Source: JAPLDA01 sp043787975 (lineage in GTDB: Bacteria > Bacteroidota > Bacteroidia > AKYH767-A > 2013-40CM-41-45). From it: a stretch of DNA of 64,000 nt. Location: NCBI GenBank assembly GCA_043787975.1, contig JAYVUK010000016.1:45984-109983 (forward strand), written 5' to 3'. Below the pieces are notes generated by a model. That model ran no database searches. It had not been told where the DNA came from and saw only the letters and a program-made list of their open reading frames with translations. The translations under genes and the position numbers were made by a program. This document shows positions 35,701 to 44,750 of the stretch, piece after piece (the first letter of the stretch is position 1; the number at the start of each line of letters is the position of its first letter).

Positions 35701-37602
35701 TTATGACATCCACTTGTTGAACCAATTCATCAGGAAATAAATAGTCCAGAGATTGTTCGTGGTGTTCAGATTCCCCTTACGAAAATTAGCGATCTGAGGT
35801 TGTAGTCCTTCGTAATTAAACTGGTCATGCTTAGAGCAAAAACTTTTCAAATTATCTTCTATGTAATCTACCATGATTTCTCCTGCCCATTCTTTCAACG
35901 GAACATTAAATCCGCGTTTTTTTCGATACAAGATTTCAGGTGAGAGGATTCTTTCCAACGATTTCTTCAAAATGTATTTTGGTTCATCATTTTTCACTTT
36001 GTACTTTCCAGGAATTGACAACGCCATACTGGTAAATTCATGGTCAAGAAATGGATTACGAATCTCAATCGAATGAGCCATCCCCAAATGATCAGCGCGA
36101 TACATGTAATAGTTCGGAATCATAAATTTATAACCGAGGTAACACATCCAGTCAACTTCCGAAAAATCATTTCTTCCCTTTTTGATTTTCTCAAACATGG
36201 TTTTATATTCAAGAATTACTTCGTACGAATTAAGTTTTCCGATCCGGTCTGTAAAATTTTTACTGAGAAATTTTCTCTTCGTGCTTTCTTTGAAACTCTT
36301 CGCACCTCCCCAGAAAAACTCCTGGTTGTGGGCCGCACGAAATAAAATTTCGTATACAGGTGATGCACTGTCGAACTTTTCATAAACGGATGAAACCAGT
36401 TTACGAAAAAGTTTCGGCAATTTCATGTACGCTTGATATTTGGGATACACTTTCATGTAACGCAACCAATTTCGGTACCCTGCAAACAGTTCATCACTTC
36501 CATCACCTGTAAGTACAGCAATGGTTCCGTTCTGACGGGCTAATTGTGAAATGAAATAAATCGGAATGCATGTTGCATCTGCCAGCGGTTCATCAAATAC
36601 ATCCACAATCTTTGGGAGAAAATCAATGATGTCCATTGGAGAAACAATTTTTTCATAATGCTCGGTCTTGAATTGTTTCGAAATCTTTTCTGCAAATTTT
36701 AATTCATCGTAATCCGGTTGATCTTTAAACCCGATCGAATATGTTTTAACAGGATACTTTGCACTGGCGCTCATCATGGCAACGATGGCGCTCGAATCGA
36801 CACCACCACTTAAAAATGCACCAACGGGGACATCACTGACCATCCGGTAATCCACCGATTTTTTTAATCCATTGTAAATCATTTCCATCAGCTCCGATTC
36901 AGATGCATAACTCAAATCAGTATAGGAAACTTCCCAATATGGAGAATAGCTTTTTATTCCGCTCCTGTTCACCGTCATTTTATGAGCCGGATGAAATTTG
37001 GAGATGCCTTCAAACATGGTGAGCGGAGGAGGCAACAGGTTGTATGTCAAAAAATGATATAACGCCTTTTCATCCACCTGTTTCTTAATCCACGGTAATT
37101 TGAGAAGCGCTTTTACTTCTGATGAAAATGCGAACACACCATTTTGCAATGAGTAGTACAAAGGTTTTTTTCCCGCGCGATCCCTTGCAAGAAACAATTC
37201 CTGCTTTTCCGGATTCCATATTGCGAATGCAAACATCCCGTTCAGGTACTGTAAGCAATCTTCTCCGAATTTTTCATACAACAAAAGCAACACTTCCGTA
37301 TCACTTGATGAATCGAAATGATGTCCTTTAAAAAACTCTTCTTTGATTTCTTTGTAATTATAAATTTCTCCATTGAATACAATCACGTTTCCGTTTTTCG
37401 CCAACATAGGCTGATGACCACCCGGAGAAAGATCAATGATGCTGAGGCGAAGATGGCCAAGAAAAATAGCCTGTTGATCATTCCAACTGCCGCTATCATC
37501 CGGCCCGCGATGACTGATGCAATCATTCATCCTTTCGATGTGCTGATTTCCATCACCCAATTGGACTCCGGAAAAATTAAAGAAGCCGTTGATTCCGCAC
37601 AT
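35701..37602 (-). CDS. asnB: AsnB-like glutamine-dependent amidotransferase/asparagine synthetase
   Basis: This 633-residue protein has the catalytic nucleophile Cys2 (MCGINGFFNF), the glutaminase domain to about residue 215 (RGPDDSG, FNGEIYN, SSDTEVLL), and a synthetase domain with the ATP pyrophosphatase loop LSGGVDSSAIVAMM and LTGDGSDELFAGY. In polysaccharide loci such enzymes, for example WbpS of Pseudomonas aeruginosa, can amidate uronic acids instead of making asparagine. Given its position between two glycosyltransferase genes, uronamide formation is likely here but not proven. The start lies inside the upstream glycosyltransferase gene (26-bp overlap). Confidence 0.9.
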   Translation of the reverse strand: MCGINGFFNFSGVQLGDGNQHIERMNDCISHRGPDDSGSWNDQQAIFLGHLRLSIIDLSPGGHQPMLAKNGNVIVFNGEIYNYKEIKEEFFKGHHFDSSSDTEVLLLLYEKFGEDCLQYLNGMFAFAIWNPEKQELFLARDRAGKKPLYYSLQNGVFAFSSEVKALLKLPWIKKQVDEKALYHFLTYNLLPPPLTMFEGISKFHPAHKMTVNRSGIKSYSPYWEVSYTDLSYASESELMEMIYNGLKKSVDYRMVSDVPVGAFLSGGVDSSAIVAMMSASAKYPVKTYSIGFKDQPDYDELKFAEKISKQFKTEHYEKIVSPMDIIDFLPKIVDVFDEPLADATCIPIYFISQLARQNGTIAVLTGDGSDELFAGYRNWLRYMKVYPKYQAYMKLPKLFRKLVSSVYEKFDSASPVYEILFRAAHNQEFFWGGAKSFKESTKRKFLSKNFTDRIGKLNSYEVILEYKTMFEKIKKGRNDFSEVDWMCYLGYKFMIPNYYMYRADHLGMAHSIEIRNPFLDHEFTSMALSIPGKYKVKNDEPKYILKKSLERILSPEILYRKKRGFNVPLKEWAGEIMVDYIEDNLKSFCSKHDQFNYEGLQPQIANFRKGNLNTTNNLWTIYFLMNWFNKWMS

Positions 37603-38701
37603 TAAACAAGATTTTATACACGCTGAAAAATTTTTCTTCCATCAATTTTATATCAAATGATTTGGCAAACTGAATTCTTTCATGAGCTCCTTTGGGTATT
37701 TCATCACGATTCTCAAAATAAAAATTCATCCTGTTCACCAATGCCTCTGTATCATGCACGACATCATCTTCGGAAATTTGTGAAATCAGTTCTGCAATTC
37801 CGCCTCCATCCTGAAAAACAAGTACGGGTTTTCCCAACGACAATGTTTCGATGGCCACCAAACCAAACGGCTCATTTTCGGATGGAAACACACAGACATC
37901 CATCGCTTGCTGAAGTTGTCTCACATCCTTACGATAACTCGTGAAGATGGTTCTGTCGCTTATCTTTAATTCTTTGACCAATTGCTCCAGTTCCTTTCGT
38001 TTCACTCCATCTCCAACCAACAATAAAACTGTTTCCTTTTCCTTTTGAAATTCAGCAAACGCTCTTATCAATCGGTCAATCCGTTTGAAGCCTACAAAAC
38101 GGGAAGATGTTCCGATCACAAATTTTCCTTCCAAACTCTTTTGCAATTCAACGTTCGGTTTTTCATTTGATTCGCGTACCGAAAAATTTATTCCGTTATA
38201 AATTACGGCTGACTTTTTATTCATCAACCGGTAACGTTCTTGCGCCACTCCCTCTGTAAATTTTGAATTGAAGGAAATAAAATCAACATGCTTTTTCAAA
38301 AATCTTTTCAGCAAAAAATAATTGATTCTATCAAAGAACTTTTTCTTTCTGCCAAAGCCAAAGTTCCCATGTTCAGTGAAAACAATTTTCTTTCCTGAAC
38401 GAACTGCTGCATGCGCAACCACTAAATTAAACGAATGAATATGAATAATATCGAACTGGCCGAAAAATCTTTTCAGATTACTGTATTTTGAAAACGAAAA
38501 ATCAAATCCACTCTTCAACCCGGCGAAATGAACAAGAATATCTTCGTCCGCCAATTTTTGCATAGCAGTTTCTTCGTTCTTTGCAATGAGCAATTCAACT
38601 TTCAGATTCGGATTATTTTTTTGAACCAAGCACAAATCAACGACGAGCGTTTCAATGCCTCCGAAATCGCCTGACCACATGGTATGTACAACGCTGATCA
38701 T
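37577..38701 (-). CDS. Glycosyltransferase family 4
   Basis: This 374-residue GT-B retaining enzyme has MWSGDFGGIETLVVDLCL at the N-terminus, SSRFVGFKRIDRLIRAF in the donor domain, and EPFGLVAIETLSLGKPVLVF containing the E(x7)E motif. It is one of several transferases assembling the repeat unit. Its start shares an ATGA with the upstream methyltransferase gene. Confidence 0.85.
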   Translation of the reverse strand: MISVVHTMWSGDFGGIETLVVDLCLVQKNNPNLKVELLIAKNEETAMQKLADEDILVHFAGLKSGFDFSFSKYSNLKRFFGQFDIIHIHSFNLVVAHAAVRSGKKIVFTEHGNFGFGRKKKFFDRINYFLLKRFLKKHVDFISFNSKFTEGVAQERYRLMNKKSAVIYNGINFSVRESNEKPNVELQKSLEGKFVIGTSSRFVGFKRIDRLIRAFAEFQKEKETVLLLVGDGVKRKELEQLVKELKISDRTIFTSYRKDVRQLQQAMDVCVFPSENEPFGLVAIETLSLGKPVLVFQDGGGIAELISQISEDDVVHDTEALVNRMNFYFENRDEIPKGAHERIQFAKSFDIKLMEEKFFSVYKILFNVRNQRLL

Positions 38702-39408
38702 TTGATTGCAATTAATCCGTAACCTGCAGGAGTGTAACTCAATTTTTCAAATACTCTCTTCAGACTTTTTCTTCTGTATAGAAATAACATCATCTTCTGA
38801 GGAACCCAGATAAAAAGCAAAATGAACGGATTCCAAATGCTGCAAATAATTGGCAAATGAAGTTTCTTCCCAATCACATTCCAGAACTTCAAATGAAGTT
38901 TTATACTCAAGGTGATCATCACTCCAAAATATTCAGAAAAGGTTTTGACCTCGTGAGAAGAAAATCCGGTTGCTTCCACCAAATACTTTAACGCATGTTT
39001 TGTATAACGATAAAAATCATACGGCTCTTCGTGAAGCGGAACCATGAACGGAACGGTTAATATTAAGACTCCTCCGGGTTTCAAAACACGATGAATTTCT
39101 TTCAAAAAATCTTTCGGTTCGGGCACGTGTTCCATCACTTCGGTGGAAAAAACATAATCAAATTCTCCATCTGGGAACGGAATTTTTTTTCCGTCATAAA
39201 TCATATCGACCATTTCCGTTCCATGAGAAGTCTGTACTACGTCAATACCGATTGATGATTCACAATAATTCTGATAAACCGGAAGAAAAGGTTTTACTCC
39301 ACAACCGAGATCAAGCAACCTACTTTTTTTTCCGTGGATAGAAAATGATTCGGCAACAAACTCTTCGCGAAGAGAATCCTGAATGATGGCGCCAAGGTTT
39401 CGTATCAT
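38698..39408 (-). CDS. Class I SAM-dependent methyltransferase
   Basis: This 236-residue protein has motif I LLDLGCGVKPFLPVY, an acidic SIGIDVV, FDYVFSTEVMEHVPEPKDFLKEIHRVLKPGGVLILTVPF (motifs II-III), and a hydrophobic C-terminal portion (ICSIWNPFILLFIWVP) that may associate with the membrane. It is a Methyltransf_11-type enzyme. In this setting it probably methylates a sugar hydroxyl or a reducing-end group. It is translationally coupled on both sides by 4-bp overlaps. Confidence 0.8.
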   Translation of the reverse strand: MIRNLGAIIQDSLREEFVAESFSIHGKKSRLLDLGCGVKPFLPVYQNYCESSIGIDVVQTSHGTEMVDMIYDGKKIPFPDGEFDYVFSTEVMEHVPEPKDFLKEIHRVLKPGGVLILTVPFMVPLHEEPYDFYRYTKHALKYLVEATGFSSHEVKTFSEYFGVMITLSIKLHLKFWNVIGKKLHLPIICSIWNPFILLFIWVPQKMMLFLYRRKSLKRVFEKLSYTPAGYGLIAIK

Positions 39409-40394
39409 CCTATTTCCTTTCCTTTAAAAACATTTAAACCAAAAGCAGTGGGAATAAAATCCGGTAAATGAGATTTTTGATAACGAACAATACTGCTGAT
39501 AAATTTATACCGGTTCAGATTGATTTCTGGAACTGAATCCCTGTGCACCGGAACATGAAAACCAAATTGGTTCATTCTATTGAGAAGTTTCGGCAATTTA
39601 CCATGTAGCTTCATTACTGCTTTTGGGAAAAATATCCCATCACTTGAAACGGAAAACTTTGCAGAAGGAATCAACTTTATGTTCCTGCTTATTTGAAGAT
39701 TTGCTTTTGAAGGAAGATAGAATTTTTCACGCATTAAGAGTTCGGACAATTCTTCAACCAAACAAGTATGATATTGTTGTACAAGGTAATTCAAGTTTTT
39801 TTGATTGAGCGGATGTTGAAACCAATTGTTCCTTGCATTCACCAACTCCTGAATAGCTTCTTTCAATTTTCCATTCTCAATTCCGAGAAATGAAAGGTCA
39901 ATTAAAAGTGCTTTCGCATGAAGAAAAAGATTTCGCAATTTTATGGTGTGATAGGCATGCTCAACGGCAGATGTAATACATGCTTTTACAAGATATTCCA
40001 ACGCAATTTGCTTCTTCAAACTCGTCTCATACTCTGTATGGATGCTGCTTGTTACAAACTTTTGTTCTTTACCAAATAAAAGCCGGTACTTACCGAAGTA
40101 TGTATACTGTTCGATTTCACTTACAAATGATTCTGAAGTTCCGAAAAGATTGTGCGTAAACAAATACTGATCAGTCGCTGATAAATTCTCTCTGGGATTC
40201 TTTCCAACCTTCACCTGGTCAGCAAACACAACGAACAAATCGATATCAGAAATTCCGGGAGTGCTTACACCACCAACCTGGTACACTGACACCAAACCCG
40301 GCAAACCTTTCAGTCGTTCAACCATTCGGTCAATTGCCTGCTGATAGATTTCAGGAGCTACAAAACGCGGTATGTCGGTAAAAGAGAGACTCAT
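39405..40394 (-). CDS. Nucleotidyltransferase-fold protein (first of a tandem pair)
   Basis: This 329-residue protein has near residue 40 the text VYQVGGVSTPGISDIDLFVVFAD, a nucleotidyltransferase (Pol-beta-like) motif with GGxS in place of the usual GS and a D-x-D pair. The rest is helical with no recognised domain. It is coupled by ATGA to a second, different nucleotidyltransferase-fold gene upstream and to a methyltransferase gene downstream. It could adenylylate or uridylylate a sugar, lipid or protein in the pathway, but no activity can be assigned. Confidence 0.65.
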   Translation of the reverse strand: MSLSFTDIPRFVAPEIYQQAIDRMVERLKGLPGLVSVYQVGGVSTPGISDIDLFVVFADQVKVGKNPRENLSATDQYLFTHNLFGTSESFVSEIEQYTYFGKYRLLFGKEQKFVTSSIHTEYETSLKKQIALEYLVKACITSAVEHAYHTIKLRNLFLHAKALLIDLSFLGIENGKLKEAIQELVNARNNWFQHPLNQKNLNYLVQQYHTCLVEELSELLMREKFYLPSKANLQISRNIKLIPSAKFSVSSDGIFFPKAVMKLHGKLPKLLNRMNQFGFHVPVHRDSVPEINLNRYKFISSIVRYQKSHLPDFIPTAFGLNVFKGKEIG

Positions 40395-41398
40395 TTGATT
40401 TTATTGCAAATCGTGTCCGTAAAGTTTAACATGGACAGATAAAATTCTTCATCCAATTTGTTTTTCAAAGATGTTGAAATTTTTGGTGCAACTATTTTTG
40501 ACAGATTAAAAGAAAGAAAACGCTGTGATGCAATCATTTTTCTTCTTCCATCAGAAATATCCATGTTCCATTGCTCCCGGATTAAAGATACATCATCCAT
40601 CACTTGCCATTGTTCATGTGAAAAATCTTTTCGCGCTTCTTCAAAACTAAATTTTTTATAGATACTTTTTTTATCCCGCGCCTGAACATACAACGCAGGC
40701 AATAGCATAAATTCGCTTAGCAGGTTTTTAAGATCATACACATTTTGAGGATACCGCTGATCCGATATTTTTCCTTTGATATTTTCACAAAGTTTTTTAA
40801 ACGGTGTGATGTAATCCTGTCTCTCCTGATCAATACTCAAATTTATTTCGAGTCCCCGATCCATAAAAAGAGATTTTGCATATTGAAATAATGCAGAAGG
40901 AAAATAAGTTTCAGAATAATCCTTCAAGTCAGATTCGGTCAATACAAACCAACCGTGATGTTGCAGCGGATCCATTTGCAACATAAATCTCCTCGCTTCA
41001 TTTAATTGCTGAGCCACTCTTGCCAGTTTATTTTTGTCATTCACGACTTCATCTTTCAAAATAGCCAATGCATCAAAATCACTGTAACTGATTTCTTCAC
41101 TGGTTCCAAGGCTCCCGTGAACATACGCTCCAACCAAATCATTTTTCAAATTTTCCTCTAGGTACTTCATCATTCTTCTGACGAAAACATTCTGACCGTC
41201 ATATGCTTTTACCAATACATGAATGGGTATTGTCGTATTCCTATTGGCTTGTCCTTGCTGAAAGAAAGATTGTATCCGTGAAGCATTCCTACGAAAGATA
41301 TTGCCGGGAGAAAGCAAGAAAAGCATTCTGTCGGATGCATTCAAGCTTCCACCATTAACATATTTCTGAAGATACAATCTAAATTCTCTTGTATTCAA
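40391..41398 (-). CDS. Nucleotidyltransferase-fold protein (second of a tandem pair)
   Basis: This 335-residue protein has AYVHGSLGTSEEISYSDFDALAIL at about 94-117: the HGS-x(n)-DxD signature of minimal nucleotidyltransferases, with both Asp present. A later DPLQHHGWFVLTESDL segment is a conspicuous His pair. The C-terminal half is helical. It shares little sequence with the partner gene beyond the motif, so the pair is not a recent duplication. Sugar-locus nucleotidyltransferases normally belong to the larger GT-A-like RmlA fold, which this is not. Confidence 0.65.
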   Translation of the reverse strand: MNTREFRLYLQKYVNGGSLNASDRMLFLLSPGNIFRRNASRIQSFFQQGQANRNTTIPIHVLVKAYDGQNVFVRRMMKYLEENLKNDLVGAYVHGSLGTSEEISYSDFDALAILKDEVVNDKNKLARVAQQLNEARRFMLQMDPLQHHGWFVLTESDLKDYSETYFPSALFQYAKSLFMDRGLEINLSIDQERQDYITPFKKLCENIKGKISDQRYPQNVYDLKNLLSEFMLLPALYVQARDKKSIYKKFSFEEARKDFSHEQWQVMDDVSLIREQWNMDISDGRRKMIASQRFLSFNLSKIVAPKISTSLKNKLDEEFYLSMLNFTDTICNKIK

Positions 41399-41408
41399 CT
41401 GATTACTT

Positions 41409-42575
41409 TTAAAGTTTATTAAAAAAATTCAGCCACTGTTCTGCTCTTCCTTCATTTGAAAATAACTGAACATCAGTAAAAGCCTTTTCCGCAAGTCTCT
41501 TCGAAGCATCTCTGTCTTCGACGGCCTTTTTAATTCCTTCGACAAAAGAAAATACATTATCCGGTTCGACAATAATTGCATTGGATGAATTGATGACATC
41601 ATGTGTTGCAGGAAAGTCAGGTGTCACAATCGGATTGTGCGAATACATATACTCGATCAGTTTCTGCGGAAAATTGTATTCCACCGTATGGTCTTCTTTT
41701 GTATAATATGAAATCAATGCATCAGCAGCGAGCTGATAATAACTAATGAATGTTGAATCATTGATGAATCCTGGAAATGTGATATTCCTGATATTTTTGT
41801 TTTCACATACTTCTTTAAAATAATTGACCGCTTCCAATTTTCCACCTGTTAAAATAAAATTGTATTGAGGCAGAGTCGCTGCAGCATCGATAATGAAATC
41901 CAACTCGGTAATTCCCTTTCCCAATTTCCCTGAGTAAACAACGAGTGGCTTTGTATCCGAATAATTAATTTTTTTTCTCGCTTCGCTTTTGCTAATTAAA
42001 TAATTTGCTTTGGAAACTGGAGAAACTAATCGCTCAATCTTAGCTTCAGAAATCTGGAGACTATTTACTAATTTTTCCTTTGCAGATGCAGTGGTAACCA
42101 AGAGTGCATCGTAACTTCTGTACATCCACTGGTTAAACTTCCCTTCTTTTACTTCATGAACAGTATTGACAAGTTTAACCTTTACTAACTTTCCAAAAAT
42201 TTTTTTAAGTGCTACTGCAGGGAGCAACGCTTTATTATCGCGACCGATGATCAGGCTACTCCTTATCTCTTTCTTGCTTGAAAAAATAATTCTTATTGAC
42301 ATGAAAAAAAATGAAGTTAAAAGCACGATACGTTGCCACCAGCGAGAACTGCTTACATTTAGAGGGGTTCGCAGCATCTTAAACTTTACTGAACTCAAAA
42401 GCCCATAGTTTTTTTCAATGGCATCCTCACTGATATTCTCCTTCATAAAATAGTACGGATGGATAATGGTAACATCAACCCCGGCACCGGCCATCATATC
42501 GCAAAACCGTACGTCAAAAATCCGATTGGTAGTCGGACGTAAAAGACAAAACGGTGATATGAAAAATATTCGCAT
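41409..42575 (-). CDS. GT-B fold glycosyltransferase (family 4-like)
   Basis: The start at 42575 (MRIFFISPFCLLRPTTNRIFD) fits the family better than the in-frame Met six codons earlier. The 388-residue protein has a GT-B layout with KPLVVYSGKLGKGITELDFII at the start of the donor domain and YNFPQKLIEYMYSHNPIVTPDFPA near the sugar-nucleotide site. The E(x7)E motif is not clear, so it is a divergent member. It belongs to the set building the repeat unit. Confidence 0.75.
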   Translation of the reverse strand: MRIFFISPFCLLRPTTNRIFDVRFCDMMAGAGVDVTIIHPYYFMKENISEDAIEKNYGLLSSVKFKMLRTPLNVSSSRWWQRIVLLTSFFFMSIRIIFSSKKEIRSSLIIGRDNKALLPAVALKKIFGKLVKVKLVNTVHEVKEGKFNQWMYRSYDALLVTTASAKEKLVNSLQISEAKIERLVSPVSKANYLISKSEARKKINYSDTKPLVVYSGKLGKGITELDFIIDAAATLPQYNFILTGGKLEAVNYFKEVCENKNIRNITFPGFINDSTFISYYQLAADALISYYTKEDHTVEYNFPQKLIEYMYSHNPIVTPDFPATHDVINSSNAIIVEPDNVFSFVEGIKKAVEDRDASKRLAEKAFTDVQLFSNEGRAEQWLNFFNKL

Positions 42576-42617
42576 ACAATTAGAATCTATCATTAAAAAA
42601 TGAAAACATTTTTAAAA

Positions 42618-43358
42618 TTAATCTTTTGCTGCAACTCCGCCTTTTGCAAGTAACTGAACAGCATTAATTTTCTTCTCATTTACAAATTCAGAAAAGGAAG
42701 AATTTTTATGCACATCATCGGAGATGATCAAGCCACCTTGCTTAACAGAATCAAAGGTAACCTGGAATTCATACATCATATTTTCATAGCTGTGATCAGA
42801 ATCATGAAAGAAAATATCAATGGTTCCGAGCCTGTTCAACAAGGGAGGTAACAGATCAGAAGATTTTCCCAATTGTAATTCCCAACGCTTGCGCAACATT
42901 TCAGGAACGACCCATCCGGGCTGCTGGCTGAAGTTTTCTACATTGTATGTCTTTTTTGTATCGAGATTCGGAAGATCAATGGAATACAATTTCCCTTTTT
43001 GATTTTTATGCATGGCATTTAATATAGTCCAAGAAGAAACTCCATGTGCAACACCGGTTTCAATCATCACTTCCGGTTTGGAGCAGCGAACAAGAAAATA
43101 AATCATCTTACCGAATAAATGACCAGGCTTGTTTCCTGTCATTTGTGTCGTACTTGATTCATTCATTTTTACAAAATCACCTTGCCTGATTTCCCGAAGA
43201 TATTCCTTCGCTTCTGCTTCGTTGAATTTATCTTTCAACAACGTTCTTCCTGTTCGCATCAGCACTTTTTCGTGCAACGATTCCTTGTCACCCAGAAAAT
43301 ATTTAAGAGATGATAACGGATGATTCAGAAAGCTTATTTTAGAATACTTGATAATCAT
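42618..43358 (-). CDS. Class I SAM-dependent methyltransferase (Methyltransf_24-like)
   Basis: This 246-residue protein has VMIETGVAHGVSSWTIL (motif I), KLYSIDLPN (acidic end of strand 2), GTIDIFFHDSDHSYENMMYEFQ (metal-binding Asp/His region) and GGLIISDDVHKNSSF. This matches the caffeoyl-CoA OMT/cephalosporin hydroxylase-like group of metal-dependent O-methyltransferases. It lies between wzx and a glycosyltransferase gene and is a likely sugar O-methyltransferase. Confidence 0.75.
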   Translation of the reverse strand: MIIKYSKISFLNHPLSSLKYFLGDKESLHEKVLMRTGRTLLKDKFNEAEAKEYLREIRQGDFVKMNESSTTQMTGNKPGHLFGKMIYFLVRCSKPEVMIETGVAHGVSSWTILNAMHKNQKGKLYSIDLPNLDTKKTYNVENFSQQPGWVVPEMLRKRWELQLGKSSDLLPPLLNRLGTIDIFFHDSDHSYENMMYEFQVTFDSVKQGGLIISDDVHKNSSFSEFVNEKKINAVQLLAKGGVAAKD

Positions 43359-43377
43359 TATAGGTACAGTTATATTT

Positions 43378-44733
43378 TTAAGAGAGAATAATTTTTTCAG
43401 ACAGTCTTATTCTTTCATATGCCTTATAAACAAAAGAGCTATTGATAATCAGATTTGCACACAATAAAGCAATGGCCATTCCTGCAGCTGCCCTTGACGG
43501 AATCAGAAGAGTAGCAATCAATGCTCCGGTAACAATTGCAATCGAATAAATTTTTAACCTGAACTTTACAAGACCGAGGCTTTGAATCAGCGGCAATGTC
43601 CAAAATGTTATGGAACCCATGACTGCCCCTGCAAGTAGCCACAGAAAAGGGTTTACAGCATCCATATATTTTTTTCCATAGACGGTTACGACAATCCATT
43701 CTTTAAAGAAATAGACGACCAGTATCAATACCACCGCAGGAATGATTGCAGCAAGCGTAACCTTTCTCAGCATTTTTTTAATCTCATGGTATTTCTTTTC
43801 TGCAACCAGCTTTGAAAATTGCGGAAAGATGGATTGCATCAAGGGATCTGTGAGAGCAAGAATTGCATAGCCAAGTCTTTTCGCAACAGCGTAAAAGGCG
43901 ACCTGTACAGGACCTGCCAATGCTCCCAACAGAAGAACATCGCCTTGTGCCATCAATGACTTCAATGAATTGCCAAGTGAGTTACCAATAACAAATGATC
44001 TCACATCTTTAATCTCATCTTTTATCAAATCTGCTTTTACCTTTATGAATGGCAGAATCTCTTTTCGCAATTCCCAAAACGCCATCCAATTGCAGATTAC
44101 TCCATTCAGGAAACGCGTGATGATGATGGTGATAAAAAATACCTCCAGGTTGCTTCGAAAAAACAGGATCGCCAGGATAATCAATATTGTTTCAACCACA
44201 TCCATGATAATCTGGATCACGGAATTCAGCCGGAACTTAAAATACAACCGGAGAATTCCATTGCTGATGGAATTAAAATATTTTGTACTGGCTGCAACTG
44301 CATAAAAAATAATAAACAATTCAAGTCCGGGCTTATTGATAAATGTCGAGTAAGAGATCAGACTCAATAAGGTAACAACGACAATCGAAACCAGGATCAT
44401 GATCCCACTCGCCTTTAAACTCAACTTGATCAATGCCGTCAGTTTATCGATGCGCTGTTCGTTGTGATAAGCCGCGCCAAACTTGATAATGGCTGTTCCA
44501 AGATTGAGGTTCAGGAATTCCTGGACAATTCCTACGAATGCCACTACAATGGCATACGTTCCGAAAATTTCAGCACCCAATCCTCTTGCAATAACAACGG
44601 ACCTGAGAAATCCCAATCCGATGCCTACGAAGTTTGAAAAGAAAATCCACGAACTGTTTTTAAAAAGCGTTTTCGATTCGTTGTCAAGCCGCTTCCCAAA
44701 AATTGTTTTCGTTTTTTGAAAAATCTCTTCCAA
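43378..44733 (-). CDS. wzx: Oligosaccharide flippase (Wzx-like)
   Basis: This 451-residue protein has around 12 hydrophobic helices and the typical opening NSSWIFFSNFVGIGLGFLRSVVIARGLGAEIFGTYAIV. LPLIQSLGLVKFRLKIYSI lies in the second half. It is a MATE/MVF-type polysaccharide transporter that flips the lipid-linked repeat unit across the inner membrane. Together with Wza, Wzc and the Wzy-like protein it indicates Wzx/Wzy-dependent export. Confidence 0.9.
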   Translation of the reverse strand: MEEIFQKTKTIFGKRLDNESKTLFKNSSWIFFSNFVGIGLGFLRSVVIARGLGAEIFGTYAIVVAFVGIVQEFLNLNLGTAIIKFGAAYHNEQRIDKLTALIKLSLKASGIMILVSIVVVTLLSLISYSTFINKPGLELFIIFYAVAASTKYFNSISNGILRLYFKFRLNSVIQIIMDVVETILIILAILFFRSNLEVFFITIIITRFLNGVICNWMAFWELRKEILPFIKVKADLIKDEIKDVRSFVIGNSLGNSLKSLMAQGDVLLLGALAGPVQVAFYAVAKRLGYAILALTDPLMQSIFPQFSKLVAEKKYHEIKKMLRKVTLAAIIPAVVLILVVYFFKEWIVVTVYGKKYMDAVNPFLWLLAGAVMGSITFWTLPLIQSLGLVKFRLKIYSIAIVTGALIATLLIPSRAAAGMAIALLCANLIINSSFVYKAYERIRLSEKIILS

Positions 44734-44750
44734 TGAAAATGAGATTAATT

